From: JAUUZT01 sp964654015
Lineage (GTDB): Bacteria; Chloroflexota; Dehalococcoidia; GIF9; AB-539-J10
Direction of reading: 5' to 3'
Assembly (NCBI GenBank): GCA_964654015.1
Contig: CAZZHQ010000088.1
Location: 1-10,280, forward strand
DNA length: 10,280 nt
Shown: positions 1-4,756 of the stretch, in pieces
Layout: each line of letters begins with the position of its first letter
How positions within the stretch are numbered: position 1 is the first letter of the stretch
The notes under the pieces: model-generated
The model's input: the letters and a program-made list of their open reading frames with translations, nothing else
What the model was told of the DNA's origin: nothing
Database searches by the model: none
Program-made: the position numbers and the translations under genes

Positions 1-20
1 AGCAGGTAGCAGGAATCCAG
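1..20. repeat. Partial REP-like hairpin (right arm only)
   Basis: The first 15 bases (gcaggtagcaggaat from position 2) match the right half of the complete hairpin at 3247-3288. The left arm would lie before the window, so this is the cut end of another copy of that palindromic element. Confidence 0.6.
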
Positions 21-30
21 TCTCCCGTTA

Positions 31-155
31 CCATTCCGACGGAAGTCGGAATCCAGAAGGGGAGAAAGCAGGGAGGCAGCAGGTTTTGTAATTAGTGCTT
101 TGAATTTGTTTAGTATTTAGTAATTAGGATTTAGAGTTTGGCGTTCCTGTCCTCC
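31..155. repeat. 125-bp dispersed repeat, copy A
   Basis: This copy aligns without gaps to 3014-3138 with 9 mismatches (116/125 identical by eye) in the same orientation. Its left end carries a perfect hairpin, ATTCCGAC (33-40), loop GGAA, GTCGGAAT (45-52). The rest is a purine-rich stretch followed by an AT-rich stretch (about 85-140) with repeated 'ttagtatttag'-like words. No ORF with coding character lies in it. It is probably a non-autonomous dispersed intergenic element. The two copies bracket the marR/ABC cassette. Confidence 0.85.
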
Positions 156-172
156 GTCATCCTTCCCTTCCC

Positions 173-209
173 AGATTGCTTCGTCGCCTGTCGACTCCTC
201 GCAATGACG
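173..209. repeat. REP-like palindrome upstream of the marR promoter
   Basis: The outer arms are ATTGC (175-179) and GCAAT (201-205), and an inner GTCG (183-186) pairs with CGAC (192-195). The wording (cagattgcttcgtcg … ctcgcaatgacg) is that of a very common bacterial intergenic palindrome class. It ends just before the -35 box of the marR promoter. Confidence 0.6.
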
Positions 210-213
210 ACGT

Positions 214-243
214 TTGACAGGCCACCCACATTCATGATATATT
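214..243 (+). promoter_or_regulatory. Sigma70-type promoter of the marR-ABC operon
   Basis: A perfect -35 box TTGACA (214-219) is followed by an 18-bp spacer and the -10 box TATATT (238-243, 5 of 6 to consensus). Transcription would start near 250, giving a leader of about 25 nt before the ATG at 276. No clear Shine-Dalgarno sequence is visible in that leader (gcattgtaaaaatat), so translation of marR may be inefficient. The -10 box overlaps the palindrome at 239-259. Confidence 0.65.
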
Positions 244-259
244 TCCATTATAGAAATAT
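239..259. promoter_or_regulatory. Probable MarR operator (7-7-7 palindrome)
   Basis: ATATTTC (239-245) and GAAATAT (253-259) form perfect inverted 7-bp arms around a 7-bp spacer. MarR-family dimers typically bind AT-rich palindromes of this overall size in their own promoter. This site covers the -10 box and predicted start of transcription and sits 17 bp before the marR ATG, so bound repressor would block RNA polymerase. The site is seen in the sequence; the ligand protein is inferred from position. Confidence 0.6.
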
Positions 260-275
260 TGCATTGTAAAAATAT

Positions 276-788
276 ATGACAGGAAAAAGTAAACAGGAAA
301 ACTACGCTGAACAGATATCCGAAATCGTGCGGAATTTCGTACAGGTATGGATAAAATTCGAGTCCATGTTACACAGCAAACTGCTTGAATTGCCGAATCA
401 CAGCGGGGGGGATAATACTACCTGCGGTGAACCGCTTCCCAATGCCATTCTTGAACTCGTTTATCGCATAAGCAGTTGCATCCATCTCCTGGAAAATCCC
501 ACAATGGGAGAGCTCAGTAATGCCCTCTCCCTGCCATTCAGCACAGCAACGCGGATGGTTGACTACCTGGTAGCCAGGGGCTACATTCAGAGGCTATCCG
601 ACACAACCGACAGAAGAGTGGTACGGGTGGCTCTCACCGATGAAGGAGAAGAGATCCACCGCTTTATCGAGAACTGCAGCGCTGAACGGGTTCAACAGCT
701 GCTTTACTGTTTGACAGATGACGAACGAAATACCCTGTTCGCCCTCATCAACAAAATAGCATCATCCATAAAAGAAAACACAAACTAA
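276..788 (+). CDS. MarR-family winged-helix transcriptional regulator
   Basis: This 170-aa protein has the size and layout of MarR dimers: an N-terminal helical dimerisation region (about 8-40), a winged helix-turn-helix (about 55-125) and a C-terminal dimerisation helix (about 145-165). The DNA-recognition part is visible as MGELSNALSLPFSTATRMVD (77-96), followed by LVARGYIQR and the wing with the characteristic D112-R113-R114 before 'VALTDEGE'. The ATG at 276 is used because in-frame codons upstream soon reach a stop (TAA at 268-270). An insert at 42-53 (GGDNTTCGEPLP) lengthens the linker before the HTH; its role is unknown. The gene heads an operon with the ABC permease and ATPase, so it most likely represses that exporter and itself through the palindrome at 239-259, released by a small molecule that may also be the exported substrate. 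The ligand cannot be read from the sequence. Confidence 0.9.
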   Translation: MTGKSKQENYAEQISEIVRNFVQVWIKFESMLHSKLLELPNHSGGDNTTCGEPLPNAILELVYRISSCIHLLENPTMGELSNALSLPFSTATRMVDYLVARGYIQRLSDTTDRRVVRVALTDEGEEIHRFIENCSAERVQQLLYCLTDDERNTLFALINKIASSIKENTN

Positions 789-798
789 AATTAAGGGT

Positions 799-838
799 TG
801 CCGTCTACAGCTTAACACAACTATATAGCCAGACGGCA
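799..838 (+). other. Intercistronic inverted repeat between marR and the permease
   Basis: TGCCGTCT (799-806) and AGACGGCA (831-838) are perfect 8-bp inverted arms separated by 24 nt, in the 61-nt gap between marR and the permease and ending 11 nt before the permease ATG. In mRNA this could fold as a stem beside the ribosome entry region, or protect or process the transcript. No T-run follows, so it is not a classical terminator. A second operator is possible but the spacing is long. Confidence 0.4.
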
Positions 839-849
839 TCCGGCAGAAC

Positions 850-2118
850 ATGAAATATCGCTCCGTTAAATCAATACTGGGGAATGTGTTAATAGCCTCA
901 TTCCTGGCTTTTAAGTCCATCACCAGGGGCAACCACTGGGTGCCGATTCTGCTCGTCGTGGTGATGTCCTTCAGCTTTGTCAACCTGATTTTTACCTCAT
1001 CCGTCATCGCCGGAGTAATGCGCACCCTGGATAAGCAACTGGTTGATGACGTGTACTCCAATGTGGTCATCAGCCCCGAGGAGGATGAATACTACATCAG
1101 CCGTGTGAGCCAGTTGGAAAATGAGATAGTGCGGGTTCCCGGCGTGGCAGGAGTCGCTGCACGACTGGATAGCGGCGCCTTCATTGAGTACCAGTGGAAA
1201 GAGAAGCTGTCTCCAGCAGATAAAGGTGAAAGCGGCACATATAAAATTACCGGCATTGACCCTGCACAGGAAGCCGGTGTCACCAATGTTCACAACCAGA
1301 TGATCGCGGGAACTTACCTGGATCCGGATGACCGTGATGAAATCATACTGGGCGTTGAGATTGCCGGTGGCAACAGCGCTCAAACCGAGGCATTTCTCAC
1401 CCTGGGCGGAGTGGACATCGGTGACGAAGTACGGCTGACCTATCCTAACGGTGTTCAACGGGAATACACGGTAAAAGGAATCTTTAGAGTCAGGCACCTT
1501 GAAGTGGACTTCCAGGCTTTTGTCACCCGGACTGAGATGGCATCGGTACTGGGTAAAAACATATTTGACAACAAGGCCAGCTATATCCTGGTCAAAGCTG
1601 AACCGGGTGTGGAGGAAAGCAGCCTTATTGAAAATTTCAATGCTATAGGCATCAGCGGGGAAATAAGAAGCTGGCAGGACTATGGCGGCGCCCAGAGAAG
1701 CACTATGTCTACTTTTGAAATCGTTGGCTCGCTCATCAACGGCGTCGGACTGATGGTTGCAACCATCATCATGTTCATCGTGATTTATGTCAATGTTGCA
1801 AGCAAAAAGCGGCAGATTGGCATCATGCGCGCCATCGGCATCGCTCGTGGTACCATAATAGGCTCTTATCTCATCCAGGCACTGTTCTACGCCAGTGTCG
1901 GCATAATTATTGGCTGGCTGATGGTTCGTTTTGTGCTTATACCATACTCAACCAGCAACCCGCTTGATTTACCAATGGGACTGGTGAGCCTGACCGTCCA
2001 GCCATTTACACTGGGCACTTCTACCTCCGGTTTGATACTTGCGGCTATCCTGGCAGGAATTATTCCGGCATGGTCTATTATGAAGCAAAGTATTTTGAAA
2101 ATTATAAAGGGAGTCTGA
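850..2118 (+). CDS. ABC transporter permease, FtsX/MacB/LolE type
   Basis: This 422-aa integral membrane protein has the four-TM FtsX/MacB topology. TM1 lies at about 30-55 (VPILLVVVMSFSF…), a large extracytoplasmic domain of the MacB_PCD type spans about 60-290, and three C-terminal TMs lie at about 292-316, 338-362 and 390-410. The cytoplasmic coupling segment after TM2 reads RQIGIMRAIGIARG (321-334), the conserved FtsX-family contact for the ATPase. Such permeases move lipids, lipoproteins, peptides or drugs by a mechanotransmission mechanism rather than through a channel. It is preceded by marR (61-nt gap) and followed 8 nt later by its ATPase gene, forming one operon. No HlyD-type membrane fusion protein or TolC-like partner lies nearby, which suits a single-membrane cell or a stand-alone exporter. 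The ATG at 850 has only a weak ribosome site. The substrate is unknown. Confidence 0.88.
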   Translation: MKYRSVKSILGNVLIASFLAFKSITRGNHWVPILLVVVMSFSFVNLIFTSSVIAGVMRTLDKQLVDDVYSNVVISPEEDEYYISRVSQLENEIVRVPGVAGVAARLDSGAFIEYQWKEKLSPADKGESGTYKITGIDPAQEAGVTNVHNQMIAGTYLDPDDRDEIILGVEIAGGNSAQTEAFLTLGGVDIGDEVRLTYPNGVQREYTVKGIFRVRHLEVDFQAFVTRTEMASVLGKNIFDNKASYILVKAEPGVEESSLIENFNAIGISGEIRSWQDYGGAQRSTMSTFEIVGSLINGVGLMVATIIMFIVIYVNVASKKRQIGIMRAIGIARGTIIGSYLIQALFYASVGIIIGWLMVRFVLIPYSTSNPLDLPMGLVSLTVQPFTLGTSTSGLILAAILAGIIPAWSIMKQSILKIIKGV

Positions 2119-2126
2119 TTAATTAA

Positions 2127-2795
2127 TTGATTGAAACACGAAATATAAATAAAACTTATGGTCATGGTGATGCCATTATCTATGCACTGAAAGACATGGA
2201 CATGTCAATCAAGCAAGGGGAATTTGTGGCTATTATGGGTAGAAGTGGCGCAGGTAAATCAACTGCTCTGCATCTCCTCGGCCTTTTAGACAGACCGACA
2301 AGTGGCGAAATTTACATAGATAATGTTGATGTCCTGAAATTGACCAAAAATGAAAGAGCCAGGTTTCGGCTGGAAAAGCTGGGCTATGTTTTCCAGGAAT
2401 ACTCGCTGCTCGGCGAACTGAACATCCTGGAAAATGTCTACCTGCCGGCGCTTTGCTCCACAAATCAGAAGGCTTATCGAAAACGCGCGGTGGAAATGCT
2501 GAACCTGGTTGGCCTGGGTAAACGGCTGAGTCATTATCCCGATGAGATATCCGGTGGCGAACAGCAGAGGGTTGCTATTGCCCGTGCCCTTATCAATAAG
2601 CCGGAGATATTATTCGCTGATGAACCGACGGCGAGCCTCGACGCAGCCTCCGCAAAAGTCGTCCTCGATCTGTTCCATAAACTGAATAAAGAACTGTCTC
2701 AAACAATCGTCATGGTAACTCATGAGGCAGAGGACGAGAAATACGTAGACAGGGTAATCCGCCTGAACGACGGAGTCATCGAATCCTGCCAGTAA
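2127..2795 (+). CDS. ABC transporter ATP-binding protein, LolD/MacB type
   Basis: This 222-aa nucleotide-binding subunit is of the usual LolD/FtsE/MacB length and is complete in all motifs: Walker A GRSGAGKS (38-45), Q-loop Q90 in YVFQEYSLL, signature SGGEQQR (142-148), Walker B ILFADEP with D165 and E166, D-loop SLD (170-172) and H-loop H199 in VTHE. It energises the permease encoded just upstream. The start is TTG at 2127: an in-frame TAA directly precedes it and the next in-frame ATG (codon 24) would remove the first beta strand. A purine-rich AAAGGGAG (2106-2113) sits 13 nt upstream, inside the end of the permease gene, so translation is probably weak or coupled to the permease. The 8-nt intergenic gap and same strand place it in the marR operon, which appears to end after it. 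Confidence 0.92.
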   Translation: MIETRNINKTYGHGDAIIYALKDMDMSIKQGEFVAIMGRSGAGKSTALHLLGLLDRPTSGEIYIDNVDVLKLTKNERARFRLEKLGYVFQEYSLLGELNILENVYLPALCSTNQKAYRKRAVEMLNLVGLGKRLSHYPDEISGGEQQRVAIARALINKPEILFADEPTASLDAASAKVVLDLFHKLNKELSQTIVMVTHEAEDEKYVDRVIRLNDGVIESCQ

Positions 2796-2825
2796 CCCGC
2801 CGTCCTCGGTATTCAGTCTTCAATT

Positions 2826-2873
2826 CCCTCTCCCTATAAGGGAGAGGGTTAGGGAGTGGGTGAAAACCCATTT
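2826..2873 (+). terminator. Tandem hairpins, probable operon terminator
   Basis: Thirty bases after the ATPase stop there is a perfect 10-bp stem, CCCTCTCCCT (2826-2835) with AGGGAGAGGG (2839-2848) and an ATA loop. It is followed by a second stem, TGGGT (2857-2861) and ACCCA (2866-2870) with a GAAA tetraloop and TTT (2871-2873). The first hairpin has no T-run and also resembles a widespread intergenic palindrome. The second has only a minimal T tract. Together they are the best candidate for transcription termination of the marR-ABC operon. Confidence 0.45.
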
Positions 2874-2941
2874 CAACTATATTCTCCTCTCACTTGTCTC
2901 GTCATTGCATGGCAGGATAGTTCCCTCTCCCTTATCCTGTC

Positions 2942-2971
2942 ATTGCGAGGCAGTTTTACTGCCGCGGCAAT
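2942..2971. repeat. REP-like palindrome (ATTGC…GCAAT class)
   Basis: Nested perfect arms are visible: ATTGC (2942-2946) with GCAAT (2967-2971), and GGCAG (2949-2953) with CTGCC (2959-2963), loop TTTTA. A partial relative ('gtcattgcatggcagg') lies just upstream at about 2900-2916. It belongs to the intergenic repeat cluster between the ABC operon and the phosphatase gene. Confidence 0.65.
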
Positions 2972-3013
2972 CTGGGTGGTGGTATGATGCAAAGGTAGCA
3001 ATCCAACTTCTTC

Positions 3014-3138
3014 CCATTCCGACGGAAGTCGGAATCCAGAAGGGGAGAAGGCAGGGAGGTTGCAGGTTTTGTAATTAGTATTTTGAATTTGTTTAGTATT
3101 TAGTCATCAGGATTTAGAGTTTGGCGTTCCTGCTCTCC
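3014..3138. repeat. 125-bp dispersed repeat, copy B
   Basis: This is the direct-orientation partner of 31-155 with 9 substitutions and no gaps. The terminal hairpin ATTCCGAC (3016-3023), GGAA, GTCGGAAT (3028-3035) is unchanged between the copies. The substitutions lie outside it, mostly in the purine-rich and AT-rich parts. It forms the right border of the interval carrying the marR-ABC operon. Confidence 0.85.
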
Positions 3139-3145
3139 CTATGTC

Positions 3146-3167
3146 ATTCTTGAGCGCAGCGAAGAAT
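3146..3167. repeat. REP-like palindrome (ATTCTT…AAGAAT)
   Basis: ATTCTT (3146-3151) and AAGAAT (3162-3167) flank 'gagcgcagcg'. This is a common bacterial intergenic palindrome wording and lies directly after copy B of the 125-bp repeat. Confidence 0.6.
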
Positions 3168-3197
3168 CTCATCATGTTTAATCCGGCTAACAGGTAG

Positions 3198-3228
3198 ATC
3201 CTTCAGTCGCTGTCGCTTCCTCAAGGAT
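3198..3228. repeat. REP-like palindrome (ATCCTT…AAGGAT)
   Basis: ATCCTT (3198-3203) and AAGGAT (3223-3228) flank a GC-rich core (cagtcgctgtcgcttcctc). It is the third element in a row in the repeat cluster. Confidence 0.55.
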
Positions 3229-3246
3229 GACAAGTAGGAGCATGTC

Positions 3247-3288
3247 ATTCCTGCTAAACCTGTGCCTGCGAAAGCAGGTAGCAGGAAT
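3247..3288. repeat. REP-like double hairpin (ATTCCTGCTA…TAGCAGGAAT)
   Basis: Perfect 10-bp outer arms lie at 3247-3256 and 3279-3288, and a perfect inner stem pairs CCTGC (3265-3269) with GCAGG (3274-3278) around a GAAA loop. Its right half is the sequence that opens the window at 2-16, so at least two copies of this element exist in the region. Confidence 0.7.
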
Positions 3289-3315
3289 CTACCCGGGTAT
3301 TCGCTACTGCGAATG

Positions 3316-3345
3316 TTCCCACAAAAGACTGGTAAATCATAAAAT
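3316..3345 (+). promoter_or_regulatory. Candidate promoter of the PP2C phosphatase gene
   Basis: TTCCCA (3316-3321, 4 of 6 to the -35 consensus), an 18-bp spacer and TAAAAT (3340-3345, 5 of 6 to the -10 consensus) lie about 40 bp before the ATG at 3385. Just upstream is a small perfect palindrome, ATTCGC (3299-3304) / GCGAAT (3309-3314), which may be a regulatory site. The match is modest. Confidence 0.35.
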
Positions 3346-3384
3346 AATCCTCTAAAATGGACTTTGGAAAGGGGGAACACTGTT

Positions 3385-4170
3385 ATGTCAACAACAATAG
3401 AAAAAGGTTCAGCTACAAACATCGGTATAGTTCGCGACCATAACGAAGACAGTCTTATATGCATGGATTTATCCATCGCCGGAGGCGTGAAAGGTTCATG
3501 CCCGGGCCTGTATGCCGTAGCAGACGGACTGGGTGGGCATGAGGGCGGTGAGATAGCCAGCGACCTGGCACTCAAGGTACTGGCAAAGAGCATGATAAAC
3601 AGCGTCGTCCTCCCATCACTTGGCGACAATTCCCCCGTTTTGACCGCTGAATTTATCTCTCAACATCTGGCTGAAGCAGTAAAAGCAGCCAACAGCGAGA
3701 TCTACTTACAGGGCATTGCAAGGGGTAATGGCATGGGTACGACCCTTGTGGCAGCCGTGTTAGTCGGAGACACCGTCTGTATTGCCAACGTAGGAGACAG
3801 CCGTGTTTACCTGCTGGAAGATAACAAATTCAGGCGGGTGAGCAAAGACCATTCCCTGGTAGCGGAAATGGTGGAGAAAGGGAAAATACAGCCCGATGAT
3901 ATCTACACCCATCCACGTCGGAACATCGTAACCCGTTGTCTTGGAACGGGACCAGCGGTAAAGGCCGACCTGTTCACTGAGGAGTTGAAACCCGGCAGTT
4001 CCCTTATTTTATGCTCCGATGGGCTCTGGGAAATGATTAGAGACGACCAGATAAGAGACATTCTGCTCGCTGCAGCAGGTCCTCAAGATGCCTGTGACCG
4101 CCTGGTGGAACAGGCTAATAAAAATGGTGGAGTGGACAATATAACCGTCATTGTTCTGCAAGCTAAGTAA
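3385..4170 (+). CDS. PP2C-family (PPM) Ser/Thr protein phosphatase, Stp/PrpC type
   Basis: This 261-aa single-domain cytosolic phosphatase shows the full PPM motif series: RDHNEDS (17-23, metal ligands E21/D22), VADGLGGHEGGE (46-56, D47), GMGTTLVAAVL (116-126), NVGDSRVYLL (135-144), SKDHSLV (153-159), TRCLGTG (183-189), LCSDGLWEM (209-217, D212) and GGVDNITVIV (248-257, D251). It has no membrane segment or extra domain and is the length of bacterial Stp1/PrpC. It should remove phosphate from Ser/Thr of proteins using Mn2+/Mg2+, usually countering a Hanks-type kinase; no kinase gene is in the window. The ATG at 3385 is chosen over an in-frame TTG at 3364 because AAAGGGGG (3368-3375) is a strong ribosome site 9 nt upstream and the motif-1 spacing is then normal. 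It appears monocistronic, between the repeat cluster and a 367-bp spacer. Confidence 0.93.
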   Translation: MSTTIEKGSATNIGIVRDHNEDSLICMDLSIAGGVKGSCPGLYAVADGLGGHEGGEIASDLALKVLAKSMINSVVLPSLGDNSPVLTAEFISQHLAEAVKAANSEIYLQGIARGNGMGTTLVAAVLVGDTVCIANVGDSRVYLLEDNKFRRVSKDHSLVAEMVEKGKIQPDDIYTHPRRNIVTRCLGTGPAVKADLFTEELKPGSSLILCSDGLWEMIRDDQIRDILLAAAGPQDACDRLVEQANKNGGVDNITVIVLQAK

Positions 4171-4172
4171 CA

Positions 4173-4201
4173 GGATTACTGCGAGCAATGCGGAGCAATC
4201 C
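4173..4201. repeat. Degenerate REP-like hairpin after the phosphatase gene
   Basis: The arms at 4173-4183 (ggattactgcg) and 4191-4201 (cggagcaatcc) pair at 9 of 11 positions around a 7-nt loop, starting 3 nt after the stop codon. It could help end transcription or protect the 3' end of the phosphatase mRNA, but no T-run follows. The rest of the spacer to 4460 is AT-rich, and I see no gene or RNA in it. Confidence 0.45.
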
Positions 4202-4468
4202 CTCCATCCCATCCTCGTTCCGTTTCCTACTGCTCTTAGTAAGTAGTAAGGGTAATAGGCTTTATCTATTAATCAATAACTTTGGAGAAGAGCCAAATAG
4301 AACTATTGTTCTAAGCCTCATGTCATTCACTGTTTACCAACAAAAATAATTCAAGACTACGCAGTTACTGAGATCATTAGTAAGTAAAATAGAGTCAGTT
4401 ATGAATATGACCTGCCCTAAAAAACTAGTCCAGTTTCAAGATTTCACTCTAATTTCTTATAGAAAGTC

Positions 4469-4497
4469 TTCCAACTTTATTCAGTTAGGGATACAAT
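4469..4497 (+). promoter_or_regulatory. Weak candidate promoter for the small Cys-containing gene
   Basis: TACAAT (4492-4497, 5 of 6 to the -10 consensus) lies 41 bp before the ATG at 4538. The hexamer 17 bp upstream, TTCCAA (4469-4474), matches the -35 consensus only partly. The call rests on the -10 box and on position in an AT-rich spacer. Confidence 0.3.
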
Positions 4498-4537
4498 AAA
4501 AGCAGCAGTTGTAAATACACTATTCAAGGGGGTGAAT

Positions 4538-4753
4538 ATGGATTTTATAGAAGCAGCAGCACGGTGGCATGTATGTGAGTATAGTAAAGATAAATGTCTA
4601 GGTGAAAATAAATGCCCTAATTTTATATGGGTAGATCCGCGTACGTGGAGTAAAAAGGGCATTGGGCCCGGCACAACCGGTCAGAGAACACTGTGCAGCT
4701 TATTAGATGACTTAAGCGAACAAATAAAGGATAGGGTAGGCGTAAATCATTAG
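4538..4753 (+). CDS. Small cysteine-containing protein of unknown function (71 aa)
   Basis: I do not recognise the family. The 71-aa product has a histidine and three spaced cysteines near the N terminus (H11, C13, C20, C26 in 'HVCEYSKDKC…NKCPNF'), a fourth at C53, a tryptophan/glycine-rich middle (WVDPRTWSKKGIGPGTTGQR) and an acidic C-terminal helix. The Cys/His spacing could bind a metal, but this is not shown. Reality as a gene is supported by a strong ribosome site, AAGGGGG (4526-4532), 5 nt before the ATG at 4538, and by the ordered composition; an in-frame GTG at 4532 overlaps that site and is less likely. Its stop is 3 bp from the helicase stop on the other strand, so it is convergent with the defence genes. 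It could be a regulator or accessory of that island, or an unrelated boundary gene. Confidence 0.6.
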   Translation: MDFIEAAARWHVCEYSKDKCLGENKCPNFIWVDPRTWSKKGIGPGTTGQRTLCSLLDDLSEQIKDRVGVNH

Positions 4754-4756
4754 CCT

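Noticed and set aside
997..1497. 166-aa - strand ORF opposite the permease
   Set aside because: It is antisense to the well-supported permease ectodomain; no family resemblance or ribosome site was seen.
2860..3078. 72-aa + strand ORF in the repeat cluster
   Set aside because: It translates REP-like palindromes and part of the 125-bp repeat (the PIPTEVGIQKG stretch comes from the repeat hairpin) and has no ribosome site; it is not a gene.
31..3138. Insertion sequence or composite transposon
   Set aside because: The 125-bp repeats encode no transposase and no transposase lies between them; only a dispersed direct repeat can be supported.
2800..3300. CRISPR array
   Set aside because: The repeats are of different families, unequally spaced, and each is itself a hairpin; there is no regular repeat-spacer pattern and no cas gene.
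3364..3384. TTG start seven codons upstream for the phosphatase
   Set aside because: The stretch contains the ribosome site for the ATG at 3385 and adds no PP2C motif.
3144..3629. 161-aa - strand ORF
   Set aside because: It reads across three palindromes and then antisense to the conserved PP2C gene, with repeat-derived composition.
4202..4465. Possible riboswitch or small RNA in the AT-rich spacer
   Set aside because: No stable stem, conserved riboswitch core or T-run terminator could be found by eye.
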